Origin: Thuidium tamariscinum
Taxonomy: Eukaryota; Streptophyta; Bryopsida; Hypnales; Thuidiaceae
Direction: 5' to 3'
NCBI GenBank assembly: GCA_947034885.2
Contig: OX344755.2
Coordinates: 11,224,501 to 11,288,500, forward strand
DNA: 64,000 bases
A model generated the notes under the pieces. That model saw nothing but the letters and a program-made list of their open reading frames with translations. It searched no databases and was not told where the DNA came from. A program made the translations under genes and the position numbers. Below are positions 1-11,099 of the stretch, in pieces (positions within the stretch are counted from its first letter, which is position 1; each line of letters starts with the position of its first letter).

Positions 1-876
1 AAGTGGAAAATCAACAAATGATGATTATAAATCCAGAACTCATGTTTTTATAAAATATTATAGTTAATGATTTTCTTAAAATCAATTGGAATAGAAATTT
101 TATATCATAAGTTTCATTTCTTCAGTTCAGTTTAAATTCAAAATATATCATCTTATGGCTAAAATTCACATTAAAAAAAGTCAAGAATAGCATAGTGAAG
201 GAATTTGCATTTACTATCCATTAAAAGTGTACTCAAGTAACTTTTTCAAATTAAATTGGATGAAAAATCATTTTCTTTTATCTTAGCGTCTCAAGCAAAG
301 TCATCCATTGGACACATAGTGTCTATAGCATTATTTATAGTTCATCCCTAAAGTTCCTTTAACTATATTTTCACCAAAAACATTTGAAAACTACCATTTC
401 TAATACAAGACCTAAATTTAAGAAGAAAATTGGGGAAAGGACAAATGTAACAATGGGCTCTTGTAGTATGCTAGTTTTAAAAAATTCTTGTCATGCAGAT
501 TGCAAGATATTAGGATTTGAATTGTTATAAATAGAAAAATTTTCTTCATTGGAGATTATAAGAAGCCAATGGACTTTTTTCATAAGAAAAACATACTTGC
601 CAAGGCTTAGGCACTTAGAGGTTAAACATCTCCACCAACAAACAATAAAATCAACTTGGTTTGATGGTCTTAGTGTGTCTTTCCTCTAGTGAAGGTTGGG
701 CCCCTTTACCAACCCCGGCCCTACCAACAATCTCCAATCTAAGAAATCCCAAATTCCAATACATTATTGAAAATGAGGAAGAAGCTTGATTGCAACAAAC
801 TCCTCGCCTGACCAATATTTTTTTCTCCAATGGAGATGCTTATAGCAAGAAAAAAGTATTAGTATGCCTCAAAGCA
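1..876. other. AT-rich intergenic DNA without a gene
   Basis: Stop codons are frequent in all frames and no ORF, RNA gene or terminal inverted repeat could be supported. A short C-rich patch near 700-725 interrupts otherwise AT-rich sequence. Confidence 0.6.
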
Positions 877-1246
877 TAAGAGGATTTCTGGCCGTTTAGA
901 AGACTGCGAGTTCCCGAATGCTGGGAACGCTGTGGGAACGCTGGGAATGCTGCCACATCAGCATGCTGATGTGGTCGAGCGACTGCCACGTCAGATAAGG
1001 TTATTTAATTAATTTAATTAGTTAATTATTAAATATTTTAAAAATATTTATCTGAAAAAAAATTTATTTTTTTAAATCAGTTTTTTGCTTTTTAAGACAT
1101 TCTGAAATTCTCGAAAAAAATAAAATTTTAATTTTTTTTTTTCGAAATTCAAAATTTCAGACCAGCAGGGGCTGGTCTGCAGCACTGGGAACAATTTCAG
1201 GGAACAATCCCGAAACAGTCTTCCAGAGGCCCAGAAAATCCTCTTA
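877..1246. mobile_element. Family G TA-flanked MITE, copy 1
   Basis: The ends read TA|AGAGGATTTCTGG and, inverted, CCAGAAAATCCTCT|TA, so a short terminal inverted repeat sits inside a TA duplication. The arms are GC-richer, with repeated GGGAACGCTG-like words, and the middle is very AT-rich. A conserved palindrome with the halves TGACGTGGCAGTC and CTCGACCACRTCA lies near 970-998. An inverted copy with the same ends is at 45877-46181, and diverged relatives are at 29273 and 31990. No coding capacity is seen, and the 61-codon ORF inside it is incidental. The TA target points to Tc1/mariner-like mobilisation, which is inference. Confidence 0.75.
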
Positions 1247-2437
1247 TGACCCCCCAAAATAAGTCACCTTAGTCACAATACAAGAGACTTATTTGCCTTT
1301 CTTTGAAGAATTATCCTCAAGATTGTACTATTTGCCTTGGATTTTGTCAAATAGACATAGTTTGCATTATAATATGTCAAACAAGTTCATCTTTTAGATA
1401 TATCAAAGTATAACTTCACCAAATGTGATTCTAATTGTCCATACTTATAATGTATTAGGAAAAGAAAATTCATATCGATCAAAGATCTTAAGGAAATTTG
1501 AATGGACTTTTTAGTTGAAAAAACAAGTTGTGGCTTACTTATCTAGATTCTTCAAAAATAAGCATTTGCAATACCAAATGATTTGATTTTAACATAACTT
1601 TTGGATATGAATTACATTTATTTGTGCACTACATTTCATATAGAACAATTTGTTTCATAAATTAAAATTTGATAAATCGTAAACTATAATGCTTGCAAAT
1701 TCCTAAATTAAGTAATTTTTACCAATAAATTTAATAGATTCAAAAATAAGAAAAAATAAGAAAAAAGTTCATCAAGAATATACATCTTGATTCTAATTAC
1801 ATGTTGTAGTTCTAAAAAAAAATTATAGTCTTTTCAGTTGATCCAAAGGAACAAATTAGACAAACTTTGGAATTTTTAAGCAAAAATCATCTAATTAGTA
1901 TATCTAAAAAGTAATGTTTATAAAGGACCAATGTCCAACTATCAATTTTATACCAAATGTGTGACCAATCAAAATGAAAATCTACAATATATGACTATTA
2001 AATGAATGTGATCATAGTAACTAAGTTTTTCTATTGTAGTGATCATCATAAGTTGACAAATTCTTAACATTTCCTTACAAAACTCAATTTACATCATTGA
2101 ATGTATACATGCAATGAAAAAAATGGTTAGAATCATTCATGAATGTTTGTTTATCCATAAACTCAACCACTACTAACTTTCACTTAAATATTAGAGAATT
2201 TGATATCTTTTTGAGAAAAACTTGACAATTTCATCAAACATTCTCTAATGTTAAAGTGGAAATATGAAATAAAATTTTAGCATTTAAATTTGCCCCAAAA
2301 TTTGACTAATTTTAACACCCATTTCTAAACTTCTTTTCTTTTCTTTTTAGACAAATTCGTGTTGTTTGCTACATGGTACTAAAGTAGAAACATTGAAAAC
2401 CATCTATATACCAATTCACGCACAATAGATTTCTATT
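1247..2437. other. AT-rich intergenic DNA without a gene
   Basis: No ORF of convincing composition, no repeat shared with the rest of the window and no RNA gene were recognised. Confidence 0.6.
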
Positions 2438-2860
2438 TAAGGGTGATTGCAAGAAGCACTTGTCCTATTTTTTGTCCCCTTCATCTCAAATAAGAGTTTT
2501 TTTGTTAATAACTTTTGCATTGTTTGTCTGTTTTCTATTAAACTTGAAGTGAAGGTACATGTAATAGCTAAAGATGTCAAGGAATTTTTTGGATTCTATT
2601 AAAACTATATTACTCTTTTTAAATAGCCTCAATTGGATGTCTACCTTGACCATTTTTTTAATGCTATGTTTAACCCAAAATGAAAATTTAAAGCTCAAAA
2701 TTGGCATATAAGGACTTCTATTGTAGTTAAACAAGATTGCAAAGAGATTGTTTAAAAATAATAAATTGTTCACCTTTCATATGTGCTCAAAGTGCACTAC
2801 CTTTGCACAAGTGTAGAAAATAAAAATTTATTTTTACAAAGATGAAAACCATTGAGAAGG
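2438..2860. mobile_element. Family J repeat, partial copy 1
   Basis: The left end GGGTGATTGCAAGAAGC matches both termini of the complete J element at 43498-44226. The following 400 bp aligns with that copy in order, including TAACTTTTGCAT, GTGAAGGT and CTCAAAGTGCAC-like segments. The right terminus is not found, so the copy is truncated. The 95-codon minus-strand ORF in this stretch is repeat-derived. A C-rich run (about 2924-2946) follows. Confidence 0.6.
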
Positions 2861-2923
2861 AGAATCTTCAAGTTAAGAAAGAAAAAAAATTTTGAGAATT
2901 TTTTTAGTTTTTTTTACTATTTA

Positions 2924-2946
2924 CCCCCTCCCCCCCCCCCCCCCCT
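2924..2946. repeat. Homopolymeric C tract
   Basis: A run of C bases with a single T interruption. Its exact length is likely unreliable in assembly. Confidence 0.8.
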
Positions 2947-3592
2947 CAAAGTATCCATTTTGGGGGGTATTTTCCATCACTATTTGATTGTGCCTAAATT
3001 TTAAAGATAAATTTTTTAGGCTTGAATATTCACACATATGCTTTTCAAATGCTTTACAAATTGTCCATATTTTATTTTATTTAAAAAATTTTAATCCAAA
3101 AGTAGTAGTATCCTAGTATTGAGGCCATTTTGAGCCAAAATCAATAAGTGTTTGTTGCAACAACTCTTAATCTAAATCTGTCAAAAGTGTCAATAAATTG
3201 TTCCTTTAATTAGTCGTGATTAGTTGATTGGTGTTTTTATGAGATTTTGGTTTCAAATTCAACTCTATGATGGTTTTAGAAGTTAAGGGATCATGCACTT
3301 TGAAAATTCATAGAAATTACATGTTGAATCAATAAATTAGAGTTAGTTGTAAAGTGATAGCAATACAGAACCAAGAGTTGGAGTTTGGAATAAAGTCAAA
3401 AACGAAATTCCTTGAAGCACCCAAACTAAGGTCTAATGGAATTTGGTACTGTGTTTGTTTTCTATTATTCTTAGTTAATCATTTTGTTGACACCAATTTC
3501 CAAACACAAGACCAACTTTATGATTATCTCTAATCCCTCTGTTTTTAAATTTATGATCTTCAAATGCTTATACTACACAAATATTATTTTCA

Positions 3593-4046
3593 ACACACTA
3601 GTAGAAAACTGTGCAGATTTCAACACAAGCAACCTTACATTCTTGTTTCCTGGAACACAAAAACATGAAGTTCAACGCAAATTTTGCGTTGAGCTTGATG
3701 TTTTTGTGTTACAGGAAACAAGAATGTTGGGTTGCTTGTATTGAAATCCACACAATTTTCTACTAAAGTAGGTACACCCAAAAAAGCCACTTATTCATAC
3801 TGAGCCTAGTTCCTGCTATTAATTAGTTCAAATTTTTATATAGTCTTGTTGGCAAGTGAGAGCATGTTCCAACACACCAAAGAATGCAGGATTTGGATAT
3901 CGTATGCAAAAGTTATTAACAGTCAAAGTCTATTTCTGAAAGCGCCATCTACAATCTGTGAACATGACTGATTTCGGAAATGTATGTGCACTGTAGATGG
4001 CGCTTTGAGGAACAGGGCACTTTTGGGTGTACCTACCTTAGTGACA
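3593..4046. mobile_element. CACTA-type foldback MITE with 3-bp target duplication
   Basis: The element starts CACTAGTAGAAAA at 3596. Its right end is TTTTCTAC + TA at 3756-3765, continued by GTG at 4041-4043 after a nested insertion. Removing the nested element restores TTTTCTACTAGTG, the exact reverse complement of the left end. Direct repeats ACA at 3593-3595 and 4044-4046 form a 3-bp target duplication, as known for CACTA (En/Spm) transposons. The 168 bp between the ends form a nearly perfect hairpin centred near 3682. There is no transposase, so it is non-autonomous. Confidence 0.88.
3764..4040. mobile_element. Family A TA-flanked MITE, copy 1
   Basis: TA at 3764-3765 and 4039-4040 flank a 273-bp element with ends AAGTAGGTACACCCAAAA and TTTTGGGTGTACCTACCT. 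An internal inverted repeat carries AGCGCCATCTACA and TGTAGATGGCGCT. Family members are at 22521-22798, 27146-27428 and 40955-41230, with fragments near 23.3 and 52.6 kb. It lies inside the right terminal repeat of the CACTA MITE, so it is the younger insertion. Confidence 0.9.
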
Positions 4047-4110
4047 TTTGGTGCCTCCAACTATGCTGAATTGCTTGTATTGACATCTTTAGGTGTTTCC
4101 ACCATATCCA

Positions 4111-4837
4111 ATCAACCTCATCATGTGGTGTGCAGTGTTTAGGAAACTTTTTGAGTTTTACAGGCTAGTTTCCTTCAATTCCCAAATTGAACCGTTTTGT
4201 CAAGCATGTTGTCTACTTATTCCCTACTCAATATAGAAATTTTGTAGATTTTTCCACCAATTTTTGCTGATATTTTCAAATTGCAACCTGGTTGTTTTTT
4301 TCCAGCTAACTTCGAACGAGCTGCTGGTTTGTTCCAATATATCATCGGTGGTGTGGTGTTGCAGCTCAGCAATTTGGCTAATAATTGAGTACATTATCTC
4401 ATCTGTGAGAGCAGTAAAAAGTAAAAGTAAGAAATTGTCAATGGCAACAGATTAGTTCATCACAATTTGAACCTTTCTTCACAAAAAAAAAAATGTTTGA
4501 ATTATGGGAGCTGGGGGAGCCAAATCCAAACACCAGTCTACATTGACTTATGGCAGTCCAACAAAGACTTTCAAACTTATTCTTGACTTTGATTGCAACA
4601 ACCATAGGACTCATGCATCATAGCCAGAGGTCCGTCCTAAAAAGCCATGGATGGGCTCTCCAATTGGTTTTTGTACTATTCTAGAGTATGTGAAGGAAAG
4701 GAACTTGTGACTCCAAGTTCCTTACAGAAAACAAGGTTTGACTTAATCCAACCAAAAGGAAATGGGAATGGCATACTATATGAAAAATAGTATGACTTGG
4801 GGACCACGGACGCAGATGAAAAAAACCACCATATTAG
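4111..4837. other. Intergenic DNA without a gene
   Basis: Somewhat less AT-biased than its surroundings. The 63-codon ORF at 4264 has no recognisable domain and I do not support it as a gene. No terminal repeats were found. Confidence 0.5.
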
Positions 4838-5750
4838 TTAACCCCTAAAGTTTTTCACTATTTTTTCACTAAAAATGCTCCAAATCTAGCAATTCAAGTA
4901 CAAGTATGGGAGAGGCACCCAATGGCGCACCTGCACCCAATGCCGTCCATTTCTAAGTCAGTCGTTCATTCAAGAACAAAAATGTAATGGTATTGTAGAC
5001 TGCTTATTGTTTTAGGTCAAAAGAAATAAGCCATGTACTGCCTACCTACATTTATAGCCTAAAATGATTGTGTGTTGTAGAAACAGAAGGCATTGGGTAC
5101 AGGTGCACCATTGGGTGCCTCTCCCTTACCAACTTTTAGGGGAAATTTTTTTTTGGACTCTTGTAACTTTATAATCTTGTTGCAAATTGGTTTGACAAGA
5201 TGTAGGGAAAAAATTCAGAAATTACTATCATGTAGATTACAAAATATTAGCATTCAAATTGATCAATATCCTTTTTCTTACCTTGCAAAAAATCAAGTAG
5301 CTATACTTCAAAGGGTCACATTTGTATGAAAAAATGTCCAAAATGGTGGTTACCCTTTAGATTTGTTCTTCAAAACAATTTGGCTACATGTTTGAAAATT
5401 TTCAAATCTTTTGAAATTTACAACATATAGGTTAAAAATAGTAAATAGAAGAAAATATAGAATGATTCAAAATACTGAACTAATAAATTTTAATTTATGA
5501 AATAAAAAATGCCAATTTCAATTATCGCAATATAAACAATCTATACCTATTGTTTGTTTTTTAAAATATTAAAAATTGAATAAAATAAAGGACTTCAACG
5601 TTTATCTTAGAGTAGAGATTTCATAATTACCTACAAACTACTCACAAACTAAAACTCCTCATAACTTTCATTCCATTATTTAAAAAAAGAATGATTCAAA
5701 CATTTCTAGGCATATAAAAATCTAATCAATCAATTTCAAATTTTGATTTC
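4838..5750. mobile_element. TTAA-type repeat half with nested MITE
   Basis: It begins TTAACCCCTAAAG. From about 5135 on it matches 57.2-57.87 kb in the same orientation and the right half of the element at 36599-37531 in the opposite orientation. Shared segments include TGACAAGATGT, GATTCAAAATACT and ATAACTACCTACAAACTA-like words. The matching right terminus is missing. A family M MITE interrupts it at 4915-5128. Confidence 0.6.
4915..5128. mobile_element. Family M TA-flanked MITE
   Basis: TA duplications at 4915-4916 and 5127-5128 flank a 210-bp element. Its inverted termini read GGGAGAGGCACCCAATGG and CCATTGGGTGCCTCTCCC. The inverted repeat continues inward through GCACCTG and ACCCAATGCC for about 40 bp. 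This is the only copy in the window. The 78-codon ORF that begins in its right arm is incidental. Confidence 0.82.
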
Positions 5751-6075
5751 TTAACCTCTAAAGGACCAAGCTGTATTTTTTTGGCAAATAGCAATTTTGG
5801 ATATCTTACTATGGATGGGTTTTTTTTTTCCTTTGAAAGTTTCACACAATGCATGTCCAAAGAGTAGCTATAAGGCCCAACAATTTTCATAACTTTTGAG
5901 TACACAGTTAAAAAGTTATTTTTTGATATATCATTTTAATTTGAGGGTAGGGAGTTCAGGCAACTCAAAAAACTTCTTTATAAAACATTTAAAAAAAATT
6001 GAAATTGATTCTTTAGGTTTATATAGACATGATAAGCTTTATATCATTCCATTTGGATTAAGCTATTTGCACCTA
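5751..6075. mobile_element. TTAA-type repeat, left half
   Basis: It starts TTAACCTCTAAAGGACCAAG and aligns with the left half of the complete element at 36599 and with one arm of the foldback at 42796. Shared words are AAGGCCCAACAATTTT, GTTAAAAAGTTAT and CATTCCATTTGGATTAAG. Its right terminus was not found. Confidence 0.6.
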
Positions 6076-9000
6076 ATTACTTCTTGAACCTAAATAGGAG
6101 TGAATGTAACTAACCATGCATTTAGTGTTGAACATGAATGTACCAGTGTCAAAAATCTCTTATAATTTCTTACAATATATAATTTTAAAGATCTAATTGG
6201 ATACACCTATCTTCTATCCTTCTATTCTCAAGAAATCATTACATATTATTCAATGCATTCAAAAATCAAACATTTTTTTAATGTGCATGTTCACAAAACA
6301 CATTATACCATGTATGGTGTGAGTTAAAAAACCCCACCAAAGTAAGACTATAATTTGGAATTGTAGTGGTTTTGAAAATGTTTTTTACACTCACAAAGAT
6401 TTTCATAACCCAAGGAGATCACTCGTACTTTTAAGCATACACTTGTGTTAAAAGGGTATTTGGCATGGGGCTATTTACCTTCATTATAGTAATTAAAATG
6501 ATCGGTTTTTACATATAAATTCAGTCATTTGGTTTTTATAGTTGGGCTATCTTATATATAAAATTTATATGTCTAATTTTTTCATACCCATTTACAATAC
6601 ACCATAAAAGTAGTGTCTTACATATATACTTTTAAAATATATATATGCACTACTTGTATTGTATTACAATTTCAAATGACAAATGAAAATGTGAAATGCA
6701 ACAATAGTTTTAAATATTTCTAAATTCTAATATGCCATGTATTCTAAACAACCTGATATGGTGGTTAATAATCATTATAGAAACATTAAATATAGTTATG
6801 ATACTAAAACTAAGAAAAACACCTATATTAGCAATATAACATGAATAACATGAGAAATTGCCTCTCTAAAAATAGTGTAGATTAATACAAGAATATGACC
6901 TCTACAGTAATACAGAGACCATATATTTTATCTATACATATGCATTTGCAAGTGTTTTGAATTTAGAATCAAAAAATAAAAGAGTGTTTATTAAATACTA
7001 ATAAAAAGAATATGATTCTAAACATTTACAAGCATATGTTCAAGTAGTTGAAGCAAATCTAGTTTATAGTATCAAAGTATAGAAAAGATTCCATGCAAAT
7101 GTTGCAAACTCTACACCAATTTCTTAATGGGTACTTCGTGTGAACAAAAATCTCTTTAGTTCAACTTCATTGTAAATTTATAGTTCAACTCTTTTGTCTT
7201 GCAACAATAGATTCTTACATGTTGTCACATAGTTGGCATATTTATGGAAAGATTTGTATATACAAGCTAGAATTATTTGATAGTAACAACAAATCTCTTG
7301 AAAAATATCCTTAGATTTACTTGATTGTATAAGTTTTATCATTCACTTAAAAAAATTTGTCTACATCTATACTCGTTGTATTACAAAAAATTTGTACGAA
7401 CCCTATTTGTAAAGGCTAATTTATTAATAAAAATTCCTACTAAATGATGTTTATACATAGCCTAATTTATATATAATAGGATATGTGACATTTCAAGGAC
7501 TTTATATAGTAGTCCTACATATTATATAAAATTTATCCTCTTTGAATTGAATAGACCCTATCTTTTAACTCACATAGTTTTCTAAAAATCGTGAGTAATC
7601 TCCCCAAGGTTCATAACTAATTGAGGAATTAGATTTTTTGATTAATGAATTTTTTTAACATAAGCACAAAATTTTCAAGATTCTTTAGTAAGAGGAATGA
7701 GAATTTTTTTGGAATTACGTAATAAAACTTCATAAATTTTTAAATTTTATTGATTGAAATATTGATGATTGGTATTTAATTCCAAATATTTACATTTTAC
7801 ATAATATATTCAAAAGATCTCTAAAAATTTGTGGTAAATTTTCAAAAATCTCAAATTTTTTATATGTTATTTTTCAAAGTTTTCGTAGAGATTTTGGGAA
7901 TGAGTTATAAAAGAAAATATATTTGGGGTCATACTCTTGCAAATAGTAATTTTTCATTCAAAAGAACTTTAAGTTTCATAAATAATTTTCATTTCATTGA
8001 CCAAGGAATCTTAAAAATGATGTACTTGTGTTAAACAAGATTCACCTCTGAATTTGATTTGAATTTTTTGAAATTATTAGTTTATTAAAAAAATTGAAAA
8101 ATCATTTTGTTCAAGTCTTTGACTTATACCTCAACATGTCTAAGTGAAATTTGTTGAAAAGAAATGCAATTTCTCAATTAGTTATGGAAATTTTTGAAGT
8201 GTATGAAAACTTGTAATAACCACTTTAAGTGAAATGTAAAGAATGACAATTTTGTTACAATGGATACAAATTTTTACAATGTTTTTCTTAAAAGTTTTTT
8301 TTGAAGAAGAATGTCAATTTTCATGTAATCCTAGAAGTACTAAAAGTAGTCTAAACTTTCAAAATTGTAATATAGGTGTATTATATAATACAACTTAGTA
8401 AAAATTGAATGAAGACCTTTCAATAGAAGTTGTAATTAAGATTCATTGTTTGCATCTATACAATTGGATATAGTATCATGCTAGTTATCAACTTTATCAA
8501 TTAGATTTTGAGTCAAAAATCAAGAAATTTATTTACAAAAATTATCAATTAGCATTTGCAATTTTCACAAGGATATATTTTTTTAATTTCAAATTTTTTA
8601 GATTCTAATTAAAATGATTTTTTAACTATTGTTTTACTTAACTCTTTGAGGCTGTTTTGAAGAAATATTTTTAGAATGGCAATAGTTATTTTTGAAGTTA
8701 AATATACATAACATTATTAGCCAGTTGACCATGTATTCCCTAGATGGGGGGATAATTCCCCCCTAGATACATTGGGGGGGGGGATTTAGTTGTAATTTGT
8801 AGGCAAGGATTGGATGCTTTTTCCATTCTACAATACATACGCATGCTTGGGCCTATCCCTTCTCCTTCCTTGAATTTTCTTAGTAGGGGGGGGTCTACTT
8901 TCTGTGCAAACAAAAGGGTCTCCCCAAGAAAGGTGAATAATGTTATGTACTTGTAGTCTTTGAAGTACACAATATTTACAATTAATGTTCTTAAAGATCT

Positions 9001-9420
9001 TTACACTTCATATATTAACCTTTGCTAACCTACAAGGATGGAATTTCAAAAAGAATTAGAAAAATTTGTTTGATCATTTTTCTTAATCCTTGAAAAGCCA
9101 TTGGGAATCCTCTATACAACTTCTATTTAGCCTTATAGCTCTTCAATTGTAGTTTAATATATGACTTGTGATACATTGTAATACATACTATCATACTATC
9201 ATGATCATTAAATTATTTTGTATTGAAAAATATTTGGTTAGTAAATTTATAATATAGTATATAGTCACAAAGGGCTTTCTTGTCCTTCAAAGATTGAGAC
9301 TGTATAGAGTGCAATCACATAGGATCTTCTGCTTTGCATTGAGAGTGAGCACCTCAAAATGTTTTTCATTATTCAACCATGCAATTTAGTAATGTTTAAG
9401 TCTTAATTTTATTTGGGCAA
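6076..9420. other. Long AT-rich intergenic stretch with a G-run patch
   Basis: No gene, RNA gene or repeated element is supported across most of this 3.3 kb. Around 8738-8790 and 8885-8893 there are several runs of seven to ten G, and one can pair with a nearby C run (GGGGGG, ATAATT, CCCCCC). The 76-codon ORF at 8740 and the 67-codon ORF at 7831 have no recognisable features. Confidence 0.55.
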
Positions 9421-9668
9421 CACCCTCTTGAGGGCCAGGGTGAATTGACCCCCTTATTCGGCCACTTGGGAAAACACTAGAATTTTTTATTTTTTGCAAA
9501 TAATTAAAAAAAAAATCCAAATTCATATTTGCAATTATAGGCCCCAAATTAGTTTGAAGGAGTGAGCTAGATAAATTAGTGAAGCACAGAATAGTGTTTT
9601 TTTTTTTACTTGTACCTCTAGAATTACTTGGAGTGGCCAAGGGAAGGGGCTTGTTCACCTTGACCCTC
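9421..9668. mobile_element. Family O repeat, copy 1
   Basis: Aligned segments are shared with 41908-42090: AATTCATATTTGCAATTA, CCCCAAATTAG, GGCACAAAATA-like and CTTTTATCTC-like words. Imperfect inverted ends are seen (GGCCAGGGTGAATTGACCCC near 9433 against GGGGCTTGTTCACCTTGACC near 9645). The 120-codon minus-strand ORF spanning it is repeat-derived. Confidence 0.5.
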
Positions 9669-9771
9669 AGGAGGAATATATCAAGGTAAGAATATTTAGA
9701 AATGTTGATCTTTTTGTATTCAATGAAAGATAAGAGAGTTGAAAACATTCATCTCAAATTTCACAACATTG

Positions 9772-9940
9772 TAAGGTAAACAACCTCATTGTGGTCAAAA
9801 TTGGAGCAAGCCCATTGTGGGTAAAATTGTCATGGTGGTGTTCATTGTGAACATGAATGGACACCACCATTACAATTTCACCCACAATGGGCTTGCTCTA
9901 ATTTTGACCACAATTGGGAGAATGGGGGTAGTTTACCTTA
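9772..9940. repeat. TA-flanked foldback (near-perfect 169-bp hairpin)
   Basis: The outer ends read TA|AGGTAAAC and GTTTACCT|TA. The inner arms, from about 9801 and 9904, pair over roughly 50 bp around GAGCAAGCCCATTGTGGGT, CATGGTGGTGT and ACACCACCAT, with a loop near 9848-9862. It has the form of a very short TA-target MITE that would transcribe into a long hairpin. Confidence 0.8.
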
Positions 9941-11099
9941 GTCATTTTGCAATTTTAGTTGGAGGTTGCAAAGTACATTGGTCACTAAAATAAGAGTATT
10001 GGTAATGCTTGTAAGAAAAACATGAACGGGTACACTTGTCTTCTCCTTGAGTTCCTTTTCTTTTTGAGTTGGGTGACAATTGTATTAATTGGTTGACTTT
10101 TTGATCCATACCCACAATGAACTAAAAAACATGAGACACAAATAATACAACACTCATCTTTAAAATAATTCACAAGGCAAAATTTAACTCAAAATTTGAT
10201 GAACTACCACCATTAGGTTCAAAACACAATCTATATATTTCCTAAAAATATTAAAATATTTACTAAACAAAAAATTTGAAATTTGAAAACATACAACTCC
10301 AAAAAGAAGGGCAACAACTAGAAAGTGATCACTTCCATGGATTTTTGTTTGGCGATTGGTCATCATTTTGAACCAAAATAACGAGCTTTGACCAAGCCTA
10401 TAGGAAATCAACAATATAATATTAAATAAAATTGCCAAAGAACTCCAAATGAAAAAGAAATCTTTCACAAAATTGCAAAATTGTGGATGAAAATAGAATT
10501 ATAGATGTACGATATGTGTTAATGTATTATTTTCTATCCAATATGTGGATGAATGTTGAAGCTAGGATCAATTAGGTCATTAGGGGTTAACCTTGGAAGG
10601 ACATGGCCCTATCACCCATGCATTCAACCAAAAGTTATCAAATTCCCTGATGAGTAGGTTCATTCTTTGTTTCTAAAATTTCCATAAAAGTCATTCATTG
10701 GATAATTTTAGTTCAGTGGAGCATTTCAACCAACACAAGAATCCATAATCATTTAAATGGATATAAAAAACAAAAAGCACTGGAATCAAAGCTCTCATCT
10801 TCAAGTTCAATCTCACCCAAAAAAAGCATGTAGAGCTTGCAATTACAATATCACTCAAATTTCGAACAGGAGAATGCATATTTGCCAAGCAGTTGCAAGA
10901 TCTAATGGCTGCTGACCAACAAGCCGGAGATTTCGAGGTAACACTTAACACCAGAAAATCTGAACGCAAAAATCTCTAAGAAGGCTGTACAAAAATTGTA
11001 GAAGAATATAAGTTAGACATTAGACAAGCTTTCATCAATGAATGTAAGTCGCTATTATTTTTTTTATTGTTTCCCTCTCACGCTACATCAAAAAGGACA
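9941..11099. other. AT-rich intergenic DNA
   Basis: A TTAA with CCCC-type flank (AGGGGTTAACCTTGG at 10583-10597) resembles a terminus of the TTAA family, but no partner end is near. The ORFs of 62-94 codons here have no recognisable domains. Confidence 0.45.

Larger units (their letters stand above)
3295..4110. mobile_element. Family B element interrupted by a CACTA MITE
   Basis: Flanking the nested insertions are B-family segments: TTTGAAAATTCATAGAAATT near 3300, ATACTACACAAATATTATTT near 3572, and GCCTCCAACTATGCTGAATT at 4051 followed by GGTGTTTCCACC near 4094. The same order, uninterrupted, is seen in the B copies at 25.8-26.5, 33.4-33.8 and 39.9-40.2 kb. The left terminus is degraded. 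Confidence 0.65.

Noticed and set aside
9386-9748. 120-codon minus-strand ORF
   Set aside because: It spans the family O repeat and encodes a low-complexity product.
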